Below are positions 30,201 to 39,731 of a stretch of 64,000 bases of DNA, in pieces. Each line of letters starts with the position of its first letter. The stretch's first letter is position 1. Position numbers and translations under genes: made by a program. The notes beneath the pieces were generated by a model, which was not told the DNA's origin, did no database searches, and saw only the letters and a list, made by a program, of their open reading frames with translations. The stretch is from Powellomyces hirtus (taxonomy: Eukaryota > Chytridiomycota > Chytridiomycetes > Spizellomycetales > Powellomycetaceae): NCBI GenBank assembly GCA_025526995.1, contig JAHLKG010000008.1, positions 372,001-436,000 of the forward strand, read 5' to 3'.

Positions 30201-31327
30201 TCTACGGCCTCAAGCAATCAGCAAGGCGCTTCAACCACAAGATAGACCACAAACTGAAGTCTATGGGCTTTGTGCAGTCGACTGCAGAGCCTTGCATGTA
30301 CTACAGGAGTCAGAATGGGACAACAGAGTACATTCTGATCTATGTGGACGACCTCATTGTGGCCTCATCAAGCAAGGAACAGCTGGGGGATGTCAAGAAG
30401 GAGCTGAGGCGAGCTTTTGAGATGACAGACCTTGGAGAGCTGAATTACTTCCTTGGGATTCACATCAGACGGAGCAGAAGCACCCGCACCATCTGGTTGT
30501 CTCAGAAGAAGTATGTTGAAGAGGTCGTTTCGAAATTCAACATGGGAGATGCCAAGGTTCATGCCACGCCTATGGAACATGGACTGCACCTCAGAAACAA
30601 CATGGCACCTCAGAATGAGACGGAGGAGCTGGAGATGAGCTCTGTGCCATACAGGAATGCAGTGGGCAGTTTGATCTATGCCATGCTAGGAACACGCCCT
30701 GACATTGCTGCTGCAGTTGGAATTGTGTCCAAGTACCTTGCAAAGCCTGGAAAGGAGCATTGGAGTGCTGCCAAGCGGATCATCAGATACCTGAAGGGCA
30801 CAAGCGAACTTGGAATCCTTCTGGGAGGCAAAGAGAATGTCTCTGAGCCTAGGAAGCTGGTTGGATACTCGGATTCCGACTATGCTGGATGTTTGGACAC
30901 AAGGAGATCAACCACTGGATTCATCTTCATGTTCAACGGGCCTATCACCTGGCAATCCAAGCGGCAGACCACTGTAGCTCTTTCAAGCACGGAAGCAGAG
31001 TACATGGCACTAGCCCAGTGCACCAAGGAAGCTGTTTGGCTTCGTCTGCTTGCAGGGGAGCTTGGATTCAAGCAGGATGGACCCACAATGCTCTTTGAGG
31101 ACAACCAGGGTGCCATTGCTCTTGCTAAGAACCCGACATTGCATGCCAGCACCAAACACATTGAAGTGAGGTACCACTTTATCAGAGAAGCACTAGGACG
31201 CTTGGAGATTGCATTAGAGTATCTCTCGACTCAGGACATGGTTGCAGACATCTTGACAAAACCACTGGCTAGGGATCAGTTCTTGAAACTGAGGGACGCC
31301 TGTGGGATCACAAAACATGTTTCGTGA
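27275..31327 (+). CDS. copA-5 gag-pol polyprotein, 1350 aa, intact
   Basis: Open with all catalytic motifs. Visible differences from copA-1 are R192, E269 and P279 (Gln elsewhere), the last two shortly before the protease. Other markers (R366, A852, S1086, T1116, E1117) match copA-1. Confidence 0.95.
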   Translation: MAGDSDSRVSIERFTGENFHLWKLKMKMLLIEKGLWDAIDIKDGSGTAKATNTASDDWIRRDERALALLIMSLNDEQLMHVHEAESALEAWEKLREVHEKKGVANRHFLRRRFLTVTMDPTDSMTIHINKIKRMTQELAAIGAPVSEEDHVFSLLSSLPEAFDTLVMTLESTSEKLDLAFVTSRLLQEEMRRADGKKNSGKAAKAFFTQADTKGNAQKTNKAGGKPDWKKEAVCHYCNKKGHIKKECHKRAADEKKGLNQANSTQQTPEGFAFTTIGTPMPSLTSNTWILDSGASQHMTGRRELFEDYEKMSPVAIEMADNHTLEAVGHGTLHTWVINTEGKTVPLQIQNCWHVPKMTKNLLSLARLAKAGACFEVGPQAARIIAKDGTAFLAKENQFVYTFETTHGQANAGIAHNVGRDTTSQDLSLWHQRLGHLNVADIGRLTKLAKGVQTSGSLSICDTCALSKASRAPFPKAQASRASEKLGLIHTDVWGPVEPPTITGYRYFVTFIDDKTRYFHVCLMKTKGEVARHYQELEAALVPLHGKQIKAVRSDPGGEYMSNLLRDHFKEKGTQHQRSSVNTPQQNGVAERANRTLVEMGRCLLKQSGLDKRFWGEAIMTAVYLRNRSPTVACPKTPYEMFHGIPPSLGHLRTFGCIAYAYIQPNKRQKLDDAAVKCIMLGYSSHSKEYRLMDIQTKKILFSRSVKFDEKSFIPSLQSAQTPQVPAESLEVGIGPEMKLQDVSDELQDVSDELQDVSNDSEDTDMSEGEENMRERTPEPSSDYESAAEPSPTPKRLRKPPGEWWKASSNAANVAAVAYAVSFVSNEPTSYKESQTMPDASQWRQAAQEEMDALAKNGTWQLVDLPTGRKAIGCKWVFKRKLKDTGELDRYKARLVAKGFSQREGLDYQETFAPVAKFGPMRLLFSIIATDDLEAHQMDVKTAFLQGDLDYVIYMRQPEGFEDSKHPGRVCKLGRPLYGLKQSARRFNHKIDHKLKSMGFVQSTAEPCMYYRSQNGTTEYILIYVDDLIVASSSKEQLGDVKKELRRAFEMTDLGELNYFLGIHIRRSRSTRTIWLSQKKYVEEVVSKFNMGDAKVHATPMEHGLHLRNNMAPQNETEELEMSSVPYRNAVGSLIYAMLGTRPDIAAAVGIVSKYLAKPGKEHWSAAKRIIRYLKGTSELGILLGGKENVSEPRKLVGYSDSDYAGCLDTRRSTTGFIFMFNGPITWQSKRQTTVALSSTEAEYMALAQCTKEAVWLRLLAGELGFKQDGPTMLFEDNQGAIALAKNPTLHASTKHIEVRYHFIREALGRLEIALEYLSTQDMVADILTKPLARDQFLKLRDACGITKHVS

Positions 31328-31334
31328 GTGGGAG

Positions 31335-31834
31335 TGTTGGAATCTACCTGTGGGCGCCTCTGGGAGGACTTAGAGCACACGGGACATGTGGGAGGACATC
31401 CACTTGTGTCTAGAATGGTCTGGAATGGTCCAGAATGGTCTAGAACGATCCAGAATAGCTGGAGAGGGCCTGGGAAGGCCTAGAACACGTCTGGAGCGCT
31501 GATAGAAGCGCCAAGAAAAGGCAAAAAGACACCCTGTGATTGGGAACAATACTAGGCCAGGCCAGGGCCGTCTTGGCCAAGCTAGGGCACAGTTAGATTG
31601 TCACTACACATGTACTATGATCCAAATTGTTATAAAAGGACGCCCTCTGGGCATCCCCAACCAATATAATAACAGTCCAACACACTCTACTTGTCTAGTA
31701 CACTCTGCCAAACACTATAGGCGACCTTCCCTACCTTGGGAAGCACCTTCAGACCCTCTGCAAGTCTTGACAACAACCTAGCAACCTATCTGGTATGCTG
31801 AGTTCCTGTTTGTAGATGTCAAGACGTCTCAACA
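31335..31834 (+). repeat. copA-5 3' LTR (type B)
   Basis: 500 bp with TATAAAA and CTATAGG. It is followed by CCATG of copA-4 in the opposite orientation. Confidence 0.95.
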
Positions 31835-34800
31835 CCATGTTGTTTCTGAGGTGCAGTCCATGTTCCATAGGCGTGGCATGAACCTTGGCATCTCCCATGT
31901 TGAATTTCGAAACGACCTCTTCAACATACTTCTTCTGAGACAACCAGATGGTGCGGGTGCTTCTGCTCCGTCTGATGTGAATCCCAAGGAAGTAATTCAG
32001 CTCTCCAAGGTCTGTCATCTCAAAAGCTCGCCTCAGCTCCTTCTTGACATCCCCCAGCTGTTCCTTGCTTGATGAGGCCACAATGAGGTCGTCCACATAG
32101 ATCAGAATGTACTCTGTTGTCCCATTCTGACTCCTGTAGTACATGCAAGGCTCTGCAGTCGACTGCACAAAGCCCATAGACTTCAGTTTGTGGTCTATCT
32201 TGTGGTTGAAGCGCCTTGCTGATTGCTTGAGGCCGTAGAGGGGTCTCCCAAGCTTGCAGACCCGTCCTGGATGCTTGGAATCCTCAAAGCCCTCCGGTTG
32301 GCGCATGTAGATCACATAGTCCAGATCCCCTTGCAAGAATGCTGTCTTCACGTCCATCTGATGTGCCTCCAAGTCATCTGTGGCAATGATGGAGAACAGC
32401 AGTCTCATGGGACCAAACTTGGCAACAGGAGCAAACGTCTCCTGATAGTCCAATCCCTCTCTCTGAGAGAATCCCTTGGCAACAAGTCTTGCCTTGTATC
32501 TGTCAAGCTCTCCTGTGTCCTTCAGCTTTCGTTTGAAGACCCACTTGCATCCAATAGCTTTTCTGCCCGTTGGCAGATCCACAAGTTGCCATGTCCCATT
32601 CTTGGCAAGAGCATCCATCTCTTCCTGAGCAGCCTGACGCCATTGTGAAGCATCTGGCATGGTCTGGCTCTCCTTGTAGCTTTTGGGTTCGTTTGTGACA
32701 AAGGAGACAGCATAGGCAACTGCAGCAACGTTTGCAGCATTGCTTGAAGCCTTCCACCACTCTCCTGGCAGCTTCCTGAGTCTTTTGGGGGTTGGAGAAG
32801 GCTCTGCAGCACTCTCATAGTCAGAGTACGGCTCAGGGGTCTGTTCCCTCACATTCTCCTCTCCCTCTGACATGTCTGTGTCCTCAGAGTCGTTACTGAC
32901 ATCCTGCAGCTCGTCACTGACATCCTGCAGCTTGTCACTGACATCCTGCAGCTTCATTTCGGGCCCAATTCCCACTTCCAGGCTCTCAGCAGGCACTTGG
33001 GGCGTCTGAGCAGACTGGAGGGATGGAATGAAGCTCTTCTCATCGAATTTGACACTTCTGGAGAACAGGATCTTCTTAGTCTGTATGTCCATAAGCCGGT
33101 ATTCCTTGCTGTGGGAGCTATACCCCAGCATGATGCACTTGACAGCAGCATCATCCAGCTTCTGGCGCTTGTTGGGTTGAATGTAGGCATAGGCAATGCA
33201 TCCAAACGTCCTCAAATGTCCCAGAGATGGTGGGATACCATGGAACATCTCATAAGGCGTCTTGGGGCATGCAACAGTGGGAGATCTGTTCCTCAGATAG
33301 ACTGCTGTCATGATTGCTTCTCCCCAGAAACGCTTGTCCAAGCCTGACTGCTTCAACAAACATCTCCCCATCTCCACAAGGGTACGGTTGGCTCGTTCAG
33401 CAACACCATTTTGCTGTGGAGTATTTACTGAACTCCTCTGATGCTGTGTGCCCTTCTCCTTGAAGTGGTCCCTTAGCAAGTTGCTCATGTACTCGCCTCC
33501 TGGGTCGGATCTGACAGCTTTGATCTGCTTTCCATGTAGGGGGACAAGTGCTGCTTCCAGCTCCTGATAGTGCCTAGCAACTTCTCCCTTGGTCTTCATA
33601 AGGCAAACATGGAAATATCTTGTCTTGTCATCAATGAATGTGACAAAATAGCGATATCCAGTGATCGTGGGTGGTTCAACTGGTCCCCAGACATCTGTGT
33701 GGATCAATCCCAGCTTCTCTGATGCTCTGGAGGCCTGTACCTTGGGGAATGGCGCTCTGCTTGCTTTGCTGAGTGCACAAGTGTCACAAATGCTCAAGCT
33801 CCCACTAGTTTGAACGCCCTTGGCAAGCTTGGTGAGCCTTCCAATGTCTGCAACGTTCAAATGGCCGAGTCTCTGATGCCATAGGGACAAGTCCTGACTT
33901 GTTGTGTCCCTTCCAACATTGTGGGCAATCCCAGCATTTGCCTGCCCATGTGTTGTCTCGAATGTGTAGACAAATTGGTTCTCTTTGGCAAGGAAAGCCG
34001 TCCCATCCTTTGCAATGATCCGAGCAGCTTGTGGTCCCACTTCAAAACAAGCTCCAGCTTTGGCAAGGCGAGCCAGTGATAGGAGGTTCTTGGTCATCTT
34101 GGGGACGTGCCAGCAGTTCTGGATTTGCAGGGGCACTGTCTTCCCCTCTGTGTTGATCACCCATGTGTGAAGCGTTCCATGCCCCACAGCTTCCAATGTG
34201 TGATTGTCTGCCATCTCAATGGCGACAGGAGACATCTTCTCATAGTCCTCAAACAGCTCTCTGCGGCCAGTCATGTGCTGAGAGGCTCCTGAGTCCAAAA
34301 TCCAAGTGTTGGATGTCAGGGATGGCATCTGAGTTCCAATGGTGGTGAAAGCAAAGCCTCCAGGCGTCTGTTGAGCCGAGTTGGCCTGGTTTAGGCCCTT
34401 CTTCTCGTCTGCTGCCCTCTTGTGGCATTCCTTCTTGATGTGGCCCTTCTTGTTGCAGTAGTGACAGACTGCCTCCTTCTTCCAATCTGGCTTTCCCCCA
34501 GCCTTGTTGGTCTTCTGAGCATTCCCTTTGGTGTCAGCTTGTGTGAAGAAGGCTTTTGCTGCCTTTCCAGAGTTCTTCTTTCCATCTGCACGCCTCATTT
34601 CCTCCTGCAACAGCCTGGATGTCACAAAAGCCAAGTCCAGCTTCTCACTGGTCGACTCCAGAGTCATCACAAGGGTGTCAAAGGCTTCTGGAAGGGAAGA
34701 GAGCAAGGAGAACACATGGTCCTCCTCAGAAACGGGAGCTCCGATGGCTGCAAGTTCCTGGGTCATCCTCTTGATCTTGTTGATGTGGATGGTCATGGAA

Positions 34801-35165
34801 TCAGTTGGGTCCATTGTCACAGTGAGGAACCGACGTCTCAGGAAGTGTCTGTTGGCAACCCCCTTCTTCTCATGCACCTCCCTCAGCTTTTCCCATGCTT
34901 CAAGGGCGGATTCAGCCTCATGAACATGCATCAATTGCTCATCATTCAAAGACATGATCAGCAGAGCCAGAGCTCTCTCATCTCGACGTATCCAGTCGTC
35001 TGATGCTGTGTTGGTGGCCTTGGCAGTTCCTGAGCCGTCCTTGATGTCAATGGCATCCCAAAGTCCCTTCTCAATCAACAGCATCTTCATTTTCAACTTC
35101 CAAAGGTGAAAGTTCTCCCCAGTGAACCTCTCAATGGACACTCGGCTGTCAGAGTCGCCAGCCAT
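31835..35165 (-). pseudogene. copA-4 gag-pol, residues 1-1110, 3' end displaced
   Basis: Open from ATG at 35165 to the copA-5 junction and complete through the RT YVDD motif, but lacking RNase H. After the junction the frame would read into LTR sequence. It has subfamily markers shared with copA-10: V772, Y780, L799, T824 and K828 in the linker. Private changes include A264, V476, K745 and Q775. Confidence 0.92.
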
Positions 35166-35444
35166 CTTGTGCAAAGAGTGTGGCAAAATGGGATAGTCCC
35201 GGTGTTCAACCGCAAGTGGTCAGAACCTGCTCCAGAAAATCCACTCCAGTCCAGTCCAGTCCAGACAATAGCTCGTTTGATGGTCAGACGCAGGTGTCCT
35301 ATGCCTGCTATCTAGGCTTCTCGAGTGCTCAAACAGTTCTCCAAGTCCTCAGCAGCACCAGTGATAGGCACAGTGACGTGTTTCCCAGATAGGGATAGAG
35401 GTGGAGTCAGTAATGTTCAGACAGCTGTGTCAGGGCTCATAACC

Positions 35445-35944
35445 TGTTGAGACGTCTTGACATCTACAAACAGGAACTCAGCATACCAGATAGGTTGCTA
35501 GGTTGTTGTCAAGACTTGCAGAGGGTCTGAAGGTGCTTCCCAAGGTAGGGAAGGTCGCCTTTAGTGTTTGGCAGAGTGTACTAGACAAGTAGAGTGTGTT
35601 GGACTGTTATTATATTGGTTGGGGATGCCCAGAGGGCGTCCTTTAATAACAATTTGGATCATAGTACATGTGTAGTGACAATCTAACTGTGCCCTAGCTT
35701 GGCCAAGACGGCCCTGGCCTGGCCTAGTATTGTTCCCAATCACAGGGTGTCTTTTTGCCTTTTCTTGGCGCTTCTATCAGCGCTCCAGACGTGTTCTAGG
35801 CCTTCCCAGGCCCTCTCCAGCTATTCTGGATCGTTCTAGACCATTCTGGACCATTCCAGACCATTCTAGACACAAGTGGATGTCCTCCCACATGTCCCGT
35901 GTGCTCTAAGTCCTCCCAGAGGCGCCCACAGGTAGATTCCAACA
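35445..35944 (-). repeat. copA-4 5' LTR (type A)
   Basis: 500 bp, TATTAAA and CTAAAGG markers, directly followed by gyp sequence. Confidence 0.95.
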
Positions 35945-37753
35945 ACTTCCACTTCACAAGAAACTCTCTGCCGTTCTTACTGTCATGGTGGTTGACAATC
36001 TTCATATGCATCTTCACCTTCAATTCCGTCAATTTCATGATTGGAATCTTTGTCTGGGTCAATTCCACATCGGGTCAGTTCTTGTGACATCCCATCTGCT
36101 TTGGGCCTGAATGGTGTGTGGGTCAGTTTGTTTGCTGTCTCTGCAAGCTTGAGCTCCTCCTCAAACATCTCTTGCTGGGTTAGCAAGGGGTTTTTGTTGG
36201 AGTTGACAGGTTGCCTTTCAGTCCAATACCATAGTTGGTGCACATGAGCATAGTGTAGAATTACCACGGGTTGGCTGAGGGTCTCTAGCAGCTTGAAGGT
36301 TGGTCCATTGCATGATATTATGCAGTGTGGCCTGGTCCACTTGACTGCCATCTTCTGTATGGCTGTCTCATTCTCCTTTCATGCTGACTTGGTGAATTGA
36401 TGCCAGACTTTGTCATCTACACGGAACCCATAGTCATTCATATGAGAGACTCTGTAATACCAGGTCTTCTGCATCTTCTGGGCTTTCTTGATATTCTCTC
36501 TCGCTAGGCCCCAAGCTTGCTGCAGTCAGAGTTGAGTTTCTCCCCAGTAGCCACACATGTCAACATTCATTGCTGGTTTGTCCTGGCAGTCTTCTGGGGT
36601 GTTCATCTGCTTCTAGGTCCTTTGGCAGTTGTGGGTCTTGTCCAAACATGGGGAAGGAAAGGGGACTCGTGCAGTGATTGGTGCATTGCCATGTGGTATG
36701 CCAGCTGGTTGTATGGCAATGGTGTGTTCCAATCATTGTGTGAGTATTTATTGATGTATGTTTGCAGAATCCCCACCAGTGTGCCATTGAACCTTTCTGT
36801 CAGTCTGTCTGCTTCCGTGTGCTATGGGGACATGAATGCTGGATGGGCAGCAAGCAGACTCAAGATGCGGCATTGCAGGTTGCTGATGAAGGGCTGTCCT
36901 CTGTCCATAACAATGCTTCTGTGTATGCCAAACTGGCAGAACACATCTTTGATGATACACAGTCCCCGACAACTGCTTCCACCCATTTTGTGATGTAGTT
37001 GGTTAGCACAACAATGTAGTTGTTGCCTCTTGCTGTTGTCGGTAGCTTGCCCACAATATCGATGTCAATTTTCTCCCATGGATTGTTCACCACAATTGGT
37101 GTCAGTGGTCCAACCTGATTCTTTGGGGGAAATCTGTGTTCCCAGCACGCCATGCAGCACTTGACATGGTTGACGACATCTGCATGCCATTATGGCCACC
37201 AGTGGGACTCCTGCACCTTCTGGAGGGTTCTGTCTCTTCCTGGGCCATGATGCAGTCACCTTGCGCCACAGGCTGTCAGGGACTAGTAACTGTTGGAAGA
37301 TGCACGTGCGGAATCCGGTTTTGTTGAACTGATGGACACGGTACAGTGTCCTGTCGAACAGGATAAGGCGATGAGCCATTCTCCTGATGCTTTTTTGCTG
37401 TTCCTTAGTTTCATCCAGTGTTCCTGCTACAAGGTATTGATGCATTGGGCAAACTCCGCATCCGTTTGTTGGCATTAAGGAATGTCATCAGCCAACTGCA
37501 GCATGAGTGGGACGTTTGCAGTCAAAAGCAGTTTGTCGTTCTCTTCCTCATTGTATGAGACTATCTCCACCCCCCCCCCCCCCCTGTTTGTTGAATTGTA
37601 GTCCCTGGGTCTGAGTTGCAACCATGCAGGATTTTGGTGGGTCTTTGTGAAGATGCGACAGAAAGTCTGGTGTACAGTTAGAGGGAGACTTGCCGGCCTT
37701 GTGGACCATGTTGAAGGTGTAGTTGGCTAGGGCATAGCTCCAGTGGGCCCATT
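35945..37753 (-). pseudogene. gyp RNase H end, integrase and chromodomain start
   Basis: On the - strand: the RNase H tail (YTFNMVHKAGK, CTPDFLS), a linker with a run of 15 C on the + strand (37570-37584), the integrase zinc-binding region, then the DDE core: Asp at 37058-37060 (IDIDIVGKLP), Asp at 36903-36905 (MDRGQPF), Glu at 36795-36797 (TERFNGTL), with 35 residues between the last two. A GPY/F-like segment follows (ISCNGPTFKLLE). The final bases encode KIVNHHDSKNGREFLVKWK, the first half of a chromodomain, after a frameshift. copA-4 interrupts it there. Several frameshifts and stops make it non-functional. Confidence 0.85.
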
Positions 37754-38251
37754 TGTTGGAATCTACCTGTGGGCGCCTCTGGGAGGACTTAGAGCACACG
37801 GGACATGTGGGAGGACATTCACTTGTGTCTAGAATGGTCTGGAATGGTCCAGAATGGTCTAGAACGATCCAGAATAGCTGGAGAGGGCCTGGGAAGGCCT
37901 AGAACACGTCTGGAGCGCTGATAGAAGCGTCAAGAAAAGGCAAAAAGACCCTGTGATTGGGAACAATACTAGGCCAGGCCAGGGCCGTCTTGGCCAAGCT
38001 AGGGCACAGTTAGATTGTCACTACACATGTACTATGATCCAAATTGTTATAAAAGGACGCCCTCTGGGCATCCCCAACCAATACAATAACAGTCCAACAC
38101 ACTCTACTTGTCTAGTACACTCTGCCAAACACCACAGGCGACCTTCCCTACCTTGGGAAGCACCTTCAGACCCTCTGCAAGTCTTGACAACAACCTAGCA
38201 ACCTATCTGGTATGCTGAGTTCCTGTTTGTAGATGTCAAGACGTCTCAACA
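37754..38251 (+). repeat. copA-6 5' LTR, 498 bp
   Basis: TATAAAA box; later marker CCACAGG. Shares GACATTCACTT and the 2-bp loss with 45416-45913. Confidence 0.94.
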
Positions 38252-38530
38252 GGTTATGAGCCCTGACACAGCTGTCTGAACATTACTGACTCCACCTCTA
38301 TCCCTATCTGGGAAACACGTCACTGTGCCTATCACTGGTACTGCTGAGGACTTGGATAACTGTTTGAGCACTCGAGAAGCCTAGATAGCAGGCATAGGAC
38401 ACCTGCGTCTGACCATCGAACGAGCTATTGTCTGGACTGGACTGGACTGGAGTGGATTTTCTGGAGCAGGTTCTGACCACTTGCGGTTGAACACCGGGAC
38501 TATCCCATTTTGCCACACTCTTTGCACAAG

Positions 38531-39224
38531 ATGGCTGGCGACTCTGACATCCGAGTGTCCATTGAGAGGTTCACTGGGGAGAACTTTCACCTTTGGAAGT
38601 TGAAAATGAAGATGCTGTTGATTGAGAAGGGACTTTGGGATACCATTGACATCAAGGACGGCTCTGGAACTGCCAAGGCCACCAACACAGCATCAGACAA
38701 CTGGATACGTCGAGATGAGAGAGCTCTGGCTCTGCTGATCATGTCTTTGAATGATGAGCAATTGATGCATATTCATGAGGCCGAATCCGCCCTTGAAGCA
38801 TGGGAAAAGCTGAGGGAGGTGCATGAGAAGAAGGGGGTTGCCAACAGACACTTCCTGAGACGTCGGTTCCTCACTGTGACAATGGACCCAACTGATTCCA
38901 TGACCATCCACATCAACAAGATCAAGAGGATGACCCAGGAACTTGCAGCCATCGGAGCTCCCGTTTCTGAGGAGGACCATGTGTTCTCCTTGCTCTCTTC
39001 CCTTCCAGAAGCCTTTGACACCCTTGTGATGACTCTGGAGTCGACCAGTGAGAAGCTGGACTTGGCTTTTGTGACATCCAGGCTGTTGCAGGAGGAAATG
39101 AGGCGTGCAGATGGAAAAAAGAACTCTAGAAAGGCAGCAAAAGCCTTCTCCACACAAGCTGACGCCAAAGGGAATGCTCAGAAGGCCAACAAGGCTGGGG
39201 GAAAGCCAGATTGGAAGAAGGAGG
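38531..39224 (+). pseudogene. copA-6 gag fragment, residues 1-231
   Basis: Starts at ATG (MAGDSDIRVS) and is open to the copA-7 junction, just before the CCHC knuckle. It is more diverged than other copies (I7, T38, N57, I81, R200, S207, A212, A219), so it is an older insertion. Confidence 0.9.
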
Positions 39225-39724
39225 TGTTGAGACGTCTTGACATCTACAAACAGGAACTCAGCATACCAGATAGGTTGCTAGGTTGTTGTCAAGACTTGCA
39301 GAGGGTCTGAAGGTGCTTCCCAAGGTAGGGAAGGTCGCCTGTAGTGTTTGGCAGAGTGTACTAGACAAGTAGAGTGTGTTGGACTGTTATTTTATTGGTT
39401 GGGGATGCCCAGAGGGCGTCCTTTTATAACAATTTGGATCATAGTACATGTGTAGTGACAATCTAACTGTGCCCTAGCTTGGCCAAGACGGCCCTGGCCT
39501 GGCCTAGTATTGTTCCCAATCGCAGGGTGTCTTTTTGCCTTTTCTTGGCGTTTCTATCAGCGCTCCAGACGTGTTCTAGGCCTTCCCAGGCCCTCTCCAG
39601 CTATTCTGGATCGTTCTAGACCATTCTGGACCATTCCAGACCATTCTAGACACAAGTGGATGTCCTCCCACATGTCCTGTGTGCTCTAAGTCCTCCCAGA
39701 GGCGCCCACAGGTAGATTCCAACA
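39225..39724 (-). repeat. copA-7 3' LTR
   Basis: 500 bp. Private variants include CCTGTAGTG, TTTTATTGG, AATCGCAGG, GGCGTTTC and TGTCCTGTG (+ strand), none shared with its partner. Confidence 0.94.
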
Positions 39725-39731
39725 CTCCCAC

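Larger units (their letters stand above)
26496..31834 (+). mobile_element. copA-5: complete copia element nested in copA-4
   Basis: LTR, primer site, gag-pol and LTR on the + strand. Its 5' LTR (26496-26995) is also the 3' LTR of the inverted fragment at 25762. The two LTRs differ: type A at 26496, type B at 31335, so they are not a pair made in one insertion. Its own target duplication is CCATG (31835-31839), with the partner now inverted at 25762. Confidence 0.93.
31835..35944 (-). mobile_element. copA-4: 5' part of a split copia element
   Basis: LTR, primer site, leader and gag-pol up to residue Met1110, cut by copA-5. The right flank is ACTTC (35945-35949) in gyp. The matching left copy is missing because of the deletion joining copA-3 to copA-4. 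The rest of the element is at 25762-26995, inverted. Confidence 0.9.

Noticed and set aside
37570..37584. Run of 15 C in the gyp integrase linker
   Set aside because: A homopolymer in decayed sequence, likely slippage or sequencing noise; no structure beyond it.
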